This document shows, in pieces, positions 1 through 6,190 of a stretch of 6,804 nucleotides of DNA. The number at the start of each line of letters is the position of its first letter. Within the stretch, counting starts at the first letter, position 1. The position numbers were made by a program, and so were the translations under genes. The DNA is from Magnetovibrio sp. (GTDB taxonomy: Bacteria; Pseudomonadota; Alphaproteobacteria; Rhodospirillales; Magnetovibrionaceae), in assembly GCA_016763255.1 (NCBI GenBank), contig JAESUA010000251.1, positions 1 to 6,804 of the forward strand. The letters run 5' to 3'. The notes under the pieces were generated by a model, which did no database searches, was not told the DNA's origin, and saw nothing but the letters and a program-made list of their open reading frames with translations.

Positions 1-1
1 C

Positions 2-931
2 ACCGGTGCGCTGTCTGATTTTGCCGATGCGGCCACCTCTGTGGCCTGCGCCCATCAACTGCGCGCACTCGCCAAACGTGGCAAAATCAATTTAGCCAAC
101 CCCGACGATCCGGAACTGGGTTCAGGCTTGGTGGTGCTGGGCATGGGCAAGTTGGGCGGGCGCGAACTGAATTATTCCTCCGACATCGACTTGATTTTAT
201 TGTTCGACCCGGAGGTCATCGACACGGATTCGCCGATGGAATTGCAACACAGTTTCGTGCGACTGGCGCGCGGGCTGGTGAGCTTGCTCGATGAACGCAC
301 GGAAGATGGTTATGTCTTTCGCACCGATTTACGTCTGCGCCCCGACCCCGGTTCGACCCCGCTGGCGATCTCGACCATGGCGGCGGAAATCTATTACGAA
401 AGCGTCGGCCAGAACTGGGAACGCGCGGCGATGATCAAAGCCCGCCCCATCGCCGGTGACAAGGCCGCGGCGAACGCCTTTTTGGCCCACTTAAAACCGT
501 TCATATGGCGCAGAAACCTGGACTTTGCCGCCATCCAAGACATTCAAGCCATCAAGCGCCAAATCAACGCCCACAAAGGCGGCACCAATATTCAGCTGCA
601 CGGCCACAACGTCAAATTGGGGCGCGGTGGCATCCGTGAAATTGAATTTTATGCCCAGACTCAACAGCTGATTTGGGGCGGACGCGACCGCAACTTGCGT
701 CACATTCCGACCCTTGATGCACTCAAAGCATTGGTGAAAGCAGGCCATGATCAAGCCGCCAATCTGCAGACCTTGGAACACGCCTATCATTATCTGCGAC
801 GGGTCGAACATCGCCTGCAGATGGTAAATGACGAACAAACCCACACCCTGCCCGAAGATGACAAAAGCCTCAACGCCATCGCCACGTTCTTAGGCTATGA
901 CAGCCTCGATGCATTTTCCGACGAACTGTAG
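2..931 (+). CDS. glnE: GlnE N-terminal part: glutamine synthetase deadenylylation domain, 5'-partial, ends at premature TAG
   Basis: GlnE is a cytoplasmic enzyme that adds AMP to, and removes it from, glutamine synthetase in response to PII signals. This fragment covers most of the N-terminal half, which in the family carries the AMP-removing activity. The reading frame is open from base 2, so the true start is upstream; the GTG at 41 is internal. Visible motifs are GMGKLGG followed by SSDIDL, with the metal-binding Asp pair at about 182-190, then TDLRLRPDP near 323-349 and GRGGIREIEF near 620-649. The frame ends at TAG 929-931, just after the domain, where family members continue into a linker and the second domain. 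Conserved-looking sequence (ATLGRVETLYADLF) follows directly after the stop in the same frame, so the stop is a lesion, perhaps CAG to TAG, or an error. Identity is certain; whether this half works alone is unknown. Confidence 0.93.
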   Translation, partial: TGALSDFADAATSVACAHQLRALAKRGKINLANPDDPELGSGLVVLGMGKLGGRELNYSSDIDLILLFDPEVIDTDSPMELQHSFVRLARGLVSLLDERTEDGYVFRTDLRLRPDPGSTPLAISTMAAEIYYESVGQNWERAAMIKARPIAGDKAAANAFLAHLKPFIWRRNLDFAAIQDIQAIKRQINAHKGGTNIQLHGHNVKLGRGGIREIEFYAQTQQLIWGGRDRNLRHIPTLDALKALVKAGHDQAANLQTLEHAYHYLRRVEHRLQMVNDEQTHTLPEDDKSLNAIATFLGYDSLDAFSDEL

Positions 932-1068
932 GCGACCCTGGGCCGTGTCGAGACGCTTTATGCCGATCTGTTCTCTGAAGGGGACCAGTTGACGGCTACG
1001 GCTGCGGGGGCCGATGGCGGAAACCTGGTGTTCACCGGGGGGAAAGTGACCCTGAAACCCTCAAAACC
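929..1068 (+). pseudogene. glnE: Interrupted glnE interdomain linker: in-frame TAG plus one-base frameshift at a G6 run
   Basis: This stretch links the two halves of glnE and carries both lesions. After the TAG at 929-931 the original frame still reads as GlnE (RVETLYADLF, then GNLVFTG at about 1016-1039). It then goes out of register at the six G at 1037-1042. Adding one G there gives FTGGESDPETLKTLEKMGF, which runs into the downstream frame exactly. The lesion is therefore best explained as loss of one base from a run of seven. The downstream frame has a TGA at 976-978 and no ATG, GTG or TTG between there and 1069. Both breaks lie within about 115 bases, while the rest of the gene is clean. 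A homopolymer miscall is a simple explanation for the second lesion but not for the first. Confidence 0.8.
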
Positions 1069-2610
1069 TTGGAAAAAATGGGTTTCACCAATACCACCGC
1101 CATCGACAATGCGGTGCGTGGCTGGCACCACGCGCGGTATCGATCCACGCGCACGGAACGCTCGCGGGGTATCTTAACGCAATTGATGCCGACCATCTTG
1201 CAGGCCATGGCCGCGGCCCCCGACCCGGACTCAACATTCTTGCGCTTCGACGAATTCATTTCCAAGCTACCATCCGGTGTGCAGCTGTTTTCCATGTTCC
1301 AGACCAATCCGCAGCTGCTGGAACTGATCGCCGAAATTCTCGGCACCGCACCGCGCTTGGCCGAACACTTGGCGCGTAAACCCAATATATTAGACGGTGT
1401 GCTGACGCCGGGATTTTTCGATCAGCCGCCGGACGCACAAGAAATGCACGACGACCTCGACCACACTTTGCAAGACGCCACCTGCACGGAAGATACTCTC
1501 GATTTGGTGCGCCGCTGGGCCAAAGACCGCAAGTTCCAGATTGGCGTGCAGGTGCTTAAGGGCACGATTGATGAACGCCAAAGCCAGCGCGCCCTCACCG
1601 ACGTGGCGCAAACCCTTTTGTCGGCCCTGCAACCGCGCATCGAAGCTGAATTTATCGAACGCCATGGCCGGGTGCCCGGTGGCGCCTTGACGGTGATCGC
1701 GTTCGGCAAATTGGGCGGTGGCGAAAAAACCCCGACCTCCGATATGGACATGACTTTCGTCTACGATTTTGACGCTGAGGCCAGCGCATCCGATGGCCCC
1801 AAGCCCCTGGCCGTTTCTCAATATTTTGCCCGCCTCAGCCAACGTCTGATCAATGCCTTGTCGGCACAAACCGCCGAAGGGGCGCTCTATGAGGTCGACA
1901 TGCGCCTGCGCCCCAGTGGCAATGCAGGCCCCATCGCCTCCTCACTGGCGGCGTTCAAACAATACCAAACATCCGAGGCCTGGACCTGGGAACATATGGC
2001 GCTGACCCGGGCGCGTGCCCTAACCGGGCCCAAAGCCCTGCAAGATCAAGTGCAAGCGGTAATCCAAGAGGTGCTGAGTACCAAACGCAATCCAGACAAA
2101 CTGGTGGTTGATGTGGCCGACATGCGCCAACGCATGGACCACGAACGCCACACCGACATCGCCTGGGAGATCAAGAATTATCGCGGCGGACTGGTGGATA
2201 TCGAGTTCTTGTCCCAGTACCTGCAACTCAAACACGGTCATGATCACCCGGAAATTTTGTCGCCGACCACACGCATCGCCCTGGGCAACTTAAAAGATGC
2301 CGGATTGCTTGATCAGGACATCGCCACACGTCTAATCCAGGCGTTGGATTTATGGCAATCGTTGCAAGGCCTGTTGCGCCTGACCGTCACCGCAGATCAG
2401 CGTGACCAGCACAGCTATGACATGCCCCCCAGCCTGCAACGCCAAGTCTGCCGCTTGGTGGGGTCGAAAAACTGCCCCGATGCCGAAACACACATCAAAA
2501 CCACCGCCCAGTGGGTGCTGGAGACTTTCAAAGCCCTTGTCGATGCCCCGGCCGATAATTTGCGCGCCAAAGTCTCTTCGGACCTTGGCCTCAACGCCGC
2601 TCCTTCATAA
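1069..2610 (+). CDS. glnE: GlnE C-terminal part: glutamine synthetase adenylylation domain, separated from the N-terminal half
   Basis: This is the C-terminal half of GlnE, the part that in the family attaches AMP from ATP to a tyrosine of glutamine synthetase. From the TTG at 1069 it is 513 residues. It holds a conserved linker start (AVRGWHHARYRSTR, residues 15-28), the nucleotidyltransferase core GKLGGGEKTPTSDMDM (213-228, with Asp225 and Asp227 as the metal-binding pair), VDMRLRPSG (276-284) and NYRGGLVDIEF (370-380), then a helical C-terminus. The length and the TAA end fit an intact C-terminal domain. The start is weak: TTG 1069 or ATG 1078 have no convincing ribosome binding site, and no start codon lies further up in this frame. 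This looks like the back half of a broken gene rather than a gene with its own start. Independent translation cannot be excluded. Confidence 0.9.
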   Translation: MEKMGFTNTTAIDNAVRGWHHARYRSTRTERSRGILTQLMPTILQAMAAAPDPDSTFLRFDEFISKLPSGVQLFSMFQTNPQLLELIAEILGTAPRLAEHLARKPNILDGVLTPGFFDQPPDAQEMHDDLDHTLQDATCTEDTLDLVRRWAKDRKFQIGVQVLKGTIDERQSQRALTDVAQTLLSALQPRIEAEFIERHGRVPGGALTVIAFGKLGGGEKTPTSDMDMTFVYDFDAEASASDGPKPLAVSQYFARLSQRLINALSAQTAEGALYEVDMRLRPSGNAGPIASSLAAFKQYQTSEAWTWEHMALTRARALTGPKALQDQVQAVIQEVLSTKRNPDKLVVDVADMRQRMDHERHTDIAWEIKNYRGGLVDIEFLSQYLQLKHGHDHPEILSPTTRIALGNLKDAGLLDQDIATRLIQALDLWQSLQGLLRLTVTADQRDQHSYDMPPSLQRQVCRLVGSKNCPDAETHIKTTAQWVLETFKALVDAPADNLRAKVSSDLGLNAAPS

Positions 2611-2637
2611 AAGCCAAATTTCACACTTTTTATTGTG

Positions 2638-2666
2638 TTGATTATAAAGGGGGCGTAGAGTTTAAA
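2638..2666 (+). promoter_or_regulatory. Possible sigma70-type promoter for the ppk2 unit
   Basis: TTGATT (2638-2643) and TTTAAA (2661-2666) are separated by 17 bases and each matches 4 of 6 consensus positions. They lie in the AT-rich gap after glnE, about 55 bases before the ppk2 start. The -10 candidate also forms the loop of an inverted repeat, so the match may be fortuitous. Confidence 0.3.
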
Positions 2667-2681
2667 TTCTGACAACGCCTC
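2650..2681 (+). repeat. Imperfect inverted repeat / stem-loop in the ppk2 leader
   Basis: Bases 2650-2656 (GGGGCGT) can pair with 2675-2681 (ACGCCTC), including one G-U pair. Inside them, AGAG (2657-2660) can pair with TTCT (2667-2670) around a TTTAAA loop, leaving GACA (2671-2674) as a bulge. No T-run follows, so it is not a classic intrinsic terminator. It could be an operator, a leader structure or chance. Confidence 0.3.
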
Positions 2682-2707
2682 AAAGGGGGGCATATCACTT
2701 GTGGGAT

Positions 2708-2712
2708 GGAGG
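2708..2712 (+). promoter_or_regulatory. Ribosome binding site that fixes the ppk2 start
   Basis: GGAGG ends 8 bases before the ATG at 2721, an ideal spacing. An in-frame ATG at 2706 overlaps this site and has only a distant G-run (2684-2689) upstream, so 2721 is preferred. Confidence 0.75.
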
Positions 2713-2720
2713 ATACACGT

Positions 2721-3716
2721 ATGGCCGTAGCCGACGCACTAAAGAAGACCAAAGCCGCACCAAAAGCCAAGGCAAACAACAACAAAAAGACCAAAGCATC
2801 GGCCACACCTCCTGCGAAGCCTCACGCTCTTCACCCCTCCGTGCACAAGGGGCACGCCTTGTTGCAGCACGAACAGGTCGCTCGCAAGAGCAAGAACGCA
2901 CCGCTGCCTGACAACTACCCCTACAAGACCCGCATGCGTCGCGCCCAATACGAGGCCCGCAAACAAGAATTGCAGATCGAATTGTTGAAGGTGCAAAACT
3001 GGGTCAAAGAGACCGGCCAGCGCGTCCTGTGCATTTTCGAAGGCCGCGACGCCGCCGGTAAGGGCGGCACCATCAAGCGCTTCACCGAACACCTTAATCC
3101 TCGTGGCGCACGGGTGGTGGCGTTGGAAAAACCCACCGATGAAGAACGCGGCCAATGGTATTTTCAGCGCTATGTGGAACAGTTACCGACCAAGGGCGAA
3201 ATCGTCTTTTTTGATCGCTCTTGGTACAATCGCGCCGGGGTCGAGCGGGTGATGAGCTTTTGCTCACCCGCCGAATACATGGAGTTCATGCGCCAAGTGC
3301 CCGAATTTGAACGGATGTTGGTGCGCAGCGGCATCCGGGTGTTCAAATTTTGGTTTTCGGTCAGCCGCGACGAACAACTACGCCGTTTTAGGGCCCGCTC
3401 AAACGATCCGCTGAAACATTGGAAACTGAGCCCGGTCGATATCGAGTCCCTGGATCGTTGGGATGAATATTCCGAAGCCAAAGAAAGCATGTTTTTCTAC
3501 ACCCACACCGCCGATGCGCCGTGGACGGTGGTCCGCTCCGATGACAAAAAACGCGCCCGCATCAACTGCATGCGCCATTTCCTCAGCAACCTTCAATATC
3601 CCGGCAAAGACGAAGAGGTGAACACCAAGCCCGATCCACGCCTTGTTGGTAACGCCGATACGTTCTATGAAACCTTGGATGACTTTGATCCGGATAAGAA
3701 AAAACTTCGGATCTGA
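2721..3716 (+). CDS. ppk2: Polyphosphate kinase 2 (PPK2) family protein
   Basis: PPK2 enzymes are cytoplasmic kinases that move phosphate between inorganic polyphosphate and nucleotides, usually making GTP or ATP from the diphosphate. The 331-residue protein has the P-loop GRDAAGKGG (108-116), the Walker B segment FFDRSWYNR (163-171) with the family Asp-Arg, a basic lid region (RFRARSNDPLKHWKLSP, about 222-238) and the DAPWTVVRSDDKKRAR block (265-280). It fits a single-domain enzyme in length and motifs. The first 60 or so residues are a low-complexity Lys/Ala/Pro-rich tail with eight lysines in residues 8-25, outside the catalytic fold. It may contact polyphosphate or another polyanion (inference). 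The start at 2721 is chosen for its GGAGG site. The peroxiredoxin gene begins 25 bases downstream on the same strand, so co-transcription is likely. Preferred nucleotide (ADP, GDP or AMP) cannot be read from the sequence with confidence. Confidence 0.93.
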   Translation: MAVADALKKTKAAPKAKANNNKKTKASATPPAKPHALHPSVHKGHALLQHEQVARKSKNAPLPDNYPYKTRMRRAQYEARKQELQIELLKVQNWVKETGQRVLCIFEGRDAAGKGGTIKRFTEHLNPRGARVVALEKPTDEERGQWYFQRYVEQLPTKGEIVFFDRSWYNRAGVERVMSFCSPAEYMEFMRQVPEFERMLVRSGIRVFKFWFSVSRDEQLRRFRARSNDPLKHWKLSPVDIESLDRWDEYSEAKESMFFYTHTADAPWTVVRSDDKKRARINCMRHFLSNLQYPGKDEEVNTKPDPRLVGNADTFYETLDDFDPDKKKLRI

Positions 3717-3741
3717 TCCCAGCGTTTCAAAAAGGACGACC

Positions 3742-4218
3742 ATGAGCGTAACCATCGGCGACAAAGCCCCGGCCTTCGATTTGCCCACCGACACCACATC
3801 TAAATGGGGGGGGCAACTGAACCTTGCTGATCTCAAAGGCCAAACCGTGGTTTTGTACTTTTACCCCAAAGACAGCACCCCCGGCTGCACCACCGAAGGC
3901 AATGATTTCACCGAACTGCACGCCGAGTTTGAAAAAGCTGGCGCGGTGGTCGTTGGTGCATCGAAAGACAGCGTCAAACGCCACGATAACTTTAAGGCCA
4001 AGCAAGGATTCCCGTTCACCCTGGTGTCAGACGAAGACGGCGTTTTGTGCGAGGCCTACGGCGTGTGGGTGTTGAAAAAGAACTACGGCCGCGAATACAT
4101 GGGCATTGAGCGTTCAACCTTCATCATCGATGGTACCGGCAAGATCACCCACGAATGGCGCAAGATCCGCGTCAAAGGCCATGTGCAGATGGTGCTGGAA
4201 GCCGTGCAAAGCCTGTGA
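3742..4218 (+). CDS. bcp: Peroxiredoxin of the BCP/PrxQ type (thioredoxin-dependent thiol peroxidase)
   Basis: This protein probably reduces hydrogen peroxide and organic hydroperoxides in the cytoplasm using thiols. It is 158 residues, normal for the AhpC/TSA-fold BCP family. The active site YPKDSTPGCTTEG (41-53) has the peroxidatic Cys49 with Thr46 and Pro42; the conserved Arg is Arg124 in GIERSTFIID. The resolving Cys found five residues after the peroxidatic one in E. coli BCP is absent (Asn54 here). The only other cysteine is Cys103, so it either uses that one or works as a 1-Cys enzyme. The ATG at 3742 follows AAAGGA (3731-3736); longer in-frame starts would run into ppk2. The stop overlaps the GTG start of the next gene as GTGA, indicating translational coupling. 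Confidence 0.92.
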   Translation: MSVTIGDKAPAFDLPTDTTSKWGGQLNLADLKGQTVVLYFYPKDSTPGCTTEGNDFTELHAEFEKAGAVVVGASKDSVKRHDNFKAKQGFPFTLVSDEDGVLCEAYGVWVLKKNYGREYMGIERSTFIIDGTGKITHEWRKIRVKGHVQMVLEAVQSL

Positions 4219-5009
4219 CAAGCCTTACTGATCTCGCCTGCGAAGTGCTCAATACGGCCAAACCTTCTGAGAAGGTTCGCCTGACCTATCGTTATGCCCA
4301 AATGTGGCGCGCCGGTGAGATCAGTGAAATTGGCGACCGCACCCCACCCCACCGTCCGGCGCGCCCGGCCAACCCCGTGCTGTGCAGCCCCGGCGATATG
4401 CCCAAGCGGTCCACCGGTGGCGGCAAGCGGCGCATAAACTTGATCCACGCCATCGCCCATATCGAGCTTAATGCCATCGATTTGGGCTGGGACGCGGTGG
4501 CGCGCTTTGCCCCGCTAAACCTGCCCAAGGCATTTTACGACGACTGGGTGCAGGTGGCCGAAGACGAAGCCAGACATTTTGAAATGCTGGAAAAGCGCCT
4601 CCATGAGCTGGACGCCGCCTATGGCGATCTGCCCGCCCATGACGGCTTGTGGGAAGCGGCCATGAACACCGCCGATGATGTATTGGCGCGTATGGCCGTG
4701 GCCCCGATGTTGCTGGAAGCGCGCGGACTGGACACCACACCGGGCACGGTCAAACGGTTGCGAGCCAATGGAGACCACGCCACCGCCGACATCATGGAAC
4801 AAATCGGTGATGAAGAAATCAGCCATGTGGCCGCCGGGGTGCGCTGGTTTGAACATGTCTGCGCGCAACGCCAGCTTGATCCCGTGCCGACCTTCAAAAA
4901 CCTGGTGGTGACCCGTTTCAAGGGCCAGATCAAACCGCCGTTCAATACCCAAGCGCGCGATCAGGCCGCGATGGCTCCCGCGTACTATCTCACGGCTGCA
5001 AAGACTTGA
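4215..5009 (+). CDS. DUF455 family ferritin-like protein
   Basis: This 264-residue protein belongs to the DUF455 family of ferritin-like four-helix proteins, whose reaction is not established. Candidate di-metal ligands are visible in the expected order: Glu84 (AHIELNAIDL), Glu118 and His121 (an ExxH in EDEARHFEML), Glu168 (LLEARGLD), and Glu201 with His204 (an ExxH in DEEISHVAAG). The conserved block FYDDW to AYGDLPAHDGLWEAA (108-149) is also present. No signal peptide or membrane segment is seen, so it is probably cytoplasmic. The GTG at 4215 is chosen because it overlaps the TGA of the peroxiredoxin gene by four bases and gives a family-like N-terminus (LACEVLNTAKPSEKV). No strong ribosome binding site is present, consistent with coupling. 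Its place behind a peroxidase and its di-iron-like ligands suggest an iron- or oxidant-related role, but that is inference. Family call firm, function open. Confidence 0.88.
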   Translation: MTSLTDLACEVLNTAKPSEKVRLTYRYAQMWRAGEISEIGDRTPPHRPARPANPVLCSPGDMPKRSTGGGKRRINLIHAIAHIELNAIDLGWDAVARFAPLNLPKAFYDDWVQVAEDEARHFEMLEKRLHELDAAYGDLPAHDGLWEAAMNTADDVLARMAVAPMLLEARGLDTTPGTVKRLRANGDHATADIMEQIGDEEISHVAAGVRWFEHVCAQRQLDPVPTFKNLVVTRFKGQIKPPFNTQARDQAAMAPAYYLTAAKT

Positions 5010-5035
5010 AAGTTCTCGCCCACGCCGTTAGTAAT
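5006..5035 (+). promoter_or_regulatory. Weak candidate promoter for fliL
   Basis: TTGAAA (5006-5011) matches 5 of 6 of the -35 consensus and AGTAAT (5030-5035) 4 of 6 of the -10, at an 18-base spacing. The -35 overlaps the stop codon of the DUF455 gene. No flagellar-type (sigma28 or sigma54) promoter is recognisable in the 73-base gap. Confidence 0.2.
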
Positions 5036-5041
5036 CGTGGG
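5019..5041 (+). terminator. Stem-loop between the DUF455 gene and fliL, possible weak terminator
   Basis: CCCACG (5019-5024) pairs perfectly with CGTGGG (5036-5041) around an 11-base loop. No T-run follows, so if it ends transcription it is not a canonical intrinsic terminator. It may instead be an operator or a chance palindrome. Confidence 0.25.
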
Positions 5042-5082
5042 ACCATATTCATCCGGTGCACCCCACCTGAGAGACAATACCC

Positions 5083-5661
5083 ATGAGCGACGACGCCAAG
5101 GCCGAAGAGGCTACCGAAACCCAAGCCCCCGAAGATGAGACTGAGGGCGAAGAAGAGACTGAGGGCGAAGAAGAGGTTGACGAAGAGGGTGAGGAAGGGG
5201 GCGAGGAAGAGCCCAAAGGCAAACTTGCAGGCAAGATGAAATTCATCATCATCGGCGTCATCGTGCTGGTGTTGGGTGGTGGTGCTGGGCTGTATTTTGC
5301 AGGCGTTTTCACCAAAGAAAGGCCCCACGAAACCACCATCATGCTGCCAGGAGAGCCGGTCATTTATGAAATGCAGCGCATCACCGTCGATATGAAGCCC
5401 AGTGAAACACGCGCCCGTCCGTTTATCCGCGTTACGATGCAGGTCGAACTCCAGGGTGAAACCGCCATGGACGCCTTCCTCGAAAATGAGATCAAGATTA
5501 TGGACGCGCTGCAAACGCACCTGCGCGCACTCATGCCCGAAGAGCTAAGTGGTCGCGAAGGCACCGAACGCCTGCGCACAGATTTCACAACCATCATCAA
5601 CCGCATCATCGTCCCGGAACGCGCCATTACGGTGTTCTACAAAGACATCATGGTGCGTTAG
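5083..5661 (+). CDS. fliL: Flagellar basal body-associated protein FliL
   Basis: FliL is an inner-membrane protein around the flagellar motor that supports stator function, torque or switching depending on species. The 192-residue protein has a cytoplasmic N-terminal stretch (1-50), one membrane segment (about 53-76, IIIGVIVLVLGGGAGLYFAG) and a periplasmic FliL domain. That domain contains a beta-strand core (ITVDMKPSETRARPFIRVTMQ), a helix with ALQTHLRAL, and the family-like end (INRIIVPERAITVFYKDIMVR). The N-terminal stretch is extremely acidic: residues 17-43 are almost entirely Glu, Asp, Gly and Thr, partly built from a duplicated ETEGEE unit. The ATG at 5083 is preceded by GAGAG (5069-5073) at 9 bases. 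No other flagellar gene lies in the window, so this is a stand-alone fliL here. It converges on the thioredoxin gene with only 4 bases between the two stop codons. Confidence 0.88.
   Translation: MSDDAKAEEATETQAPEDETEGEEETEGEEEVDEEGEEGGEEEPKGKLAGKMKFIIIGVIVLVLGGGAGLYFAGVFTKERPHETTIMLPGEPVIYEMQRITVDMKPSETRARPFIRVTMQVELQGETAMDAFLENEIKIMDALQTHLRALMPEELSGREGTERLRTDFTTIINRIIVPERAITVFYKDIMVR
5137..5175 (+). repeat. Tandem 18-bp repeat, two copies plus three bases, inside fliL
   Basis: The 18-base unit GAGACTGAGGGCGAAGAA occurs at 5137-5154 and again, identical, at 5155-5172, followed by a further GAG. Each unit encodes ETEGEE, so gain or loss of copies keeps the frame and only changes the length of FliL's acidic tail. 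Exact identity suggests a recent duplication. Confidence 0.85.
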
Positions 5662-5665
5662 GCCT

Positions 5666-6190
5666 TTATTCGCGCAACGCATAGACCTGTTCAAGAATGT
5701 CATCGTCATCCCATTCACGCGCACCGATGGCGCGGTAGATGATGCGGCCTTGGGGGTCGATCACAAAGGTCGATGGTAGTCCCTGCATTGGCCAAGCATC
5801 GGCAACCCTGGATTTGGCATCGATCAGAACCGTAAAATCGAGCTCATAATCGCCGACGAACGACCAGATTTTATCTTCGTTGCCGCCCACATGAATGGCC
5901 AACATCATCACGCCCTTATCCTGGATTTTTTCCCAGGCGCGCTGCATGGAGGGCATTTCGGCACGACACGGCGGGCACCAGGTGGCCCAAAAGTTAATGA
6001 TCACCACCTTGCCTTTAAAATCAGACAGGCTCTGAAACTGTCCATCCAGGTTTTTAAGTTTAAAATCCGGTGCCATTGGCTTGCCAGCCATGGGATTGAG
6101 CGCTTGCTTGGCCATAACCCCCGTGGTCATCAACGCCACCATGACAAAACCGATACCGGCCATGCGGATTTGGGAAATCAAATTGTTCAT
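5666..6190 (-). CDS. TlpA/ResA-like periplasmic thioredoxin-fold protein
   Basis: This is a secreted or membrane-anchored thiol-disulfide oxidoreductase of the TlpA/ResA/DsbE group, which usually reduces disulfides in the periplasm, for example in cytochrome c or copper-protein assembly. The 174-residue protein starts with a signal-like N-terminus (hydrophobic 11-27, possible cleavage after VMA, residue 27). A thioredoxin domain follows with NFWATWCPPCRAEMP (66-80, active Cys72 and Cys75) and the cis-proline in GLPSTFVID (137-145, Pro139). The start at 6190 is chosen because its ATG overlaps the TGA of the upstream gene as ATGA, with GGAG about 11 bases before it. An in-frame GTG at 6202 would add four residues and is less likely. 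It is the second gene of a two-gene minus-strand unit with a secreted protein of unknown function. The specific substrate cannot be told. Confidence 0.88.
   Translation of the reverse strand: MNNLISQIRMAGIGFVMVALMTTGVMAKQALNPMAGKPMAPDFKLKNLDGQFQSLSDFKGKVVIINFWATWCPPCRAEMPSMQRAWEKIQDKGVMMLAIHVGGNEDKIWSFVGDYELDFTVLIDAKSRVADAWPMQGLPSTFVIDPQGRIIYRAIGAREWDDDDILEQVYALRE

Noticed and set aside
491..844. Long open frame on the minus strand inside glnE
   Set aside because: It is antisense to conserved GlnE motifs, has no recognisable domain and no good ribosome site; it is a by-product of codon bias.
929..931. TAG read as an amino acid (stop-codon recoding) in glnE
   Set aside because: fliL in the same window ends normally with TAG at the expected family length, and a second frameshift would still block glnE.
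1037..1046. Programmed -1 ribosomal frameshift signal (GGGAAAG-like heptamer)
   Set aside because: The GGGAAAG at 1040-1046 is not in the right register for the incoming frame, and C at 1036 spoils a G-run heptamer.
2621..2640. Intrinsic terminator after glnE (CACA...TGTG around a T-rich loop)
   Set aside because: Only four base pairs form, the T-run is in the loop rather than after the stem, and the stem is not GC-rich.
3643..3741. Longer N-terminus for the peroxiredoxin starting inside ppk2
   Set aside because: It would overlap ppk2 by 74 bases and add residues unlike the family; ATG 3742 has a good AAAGGA site and gives the normal length.
3399..3836. Minus-strand open frame of 145 codons spanning the ppk2/bcp junction
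   Set aside because: It lies opposite two confidently identified genes and shows no family-like sequence.
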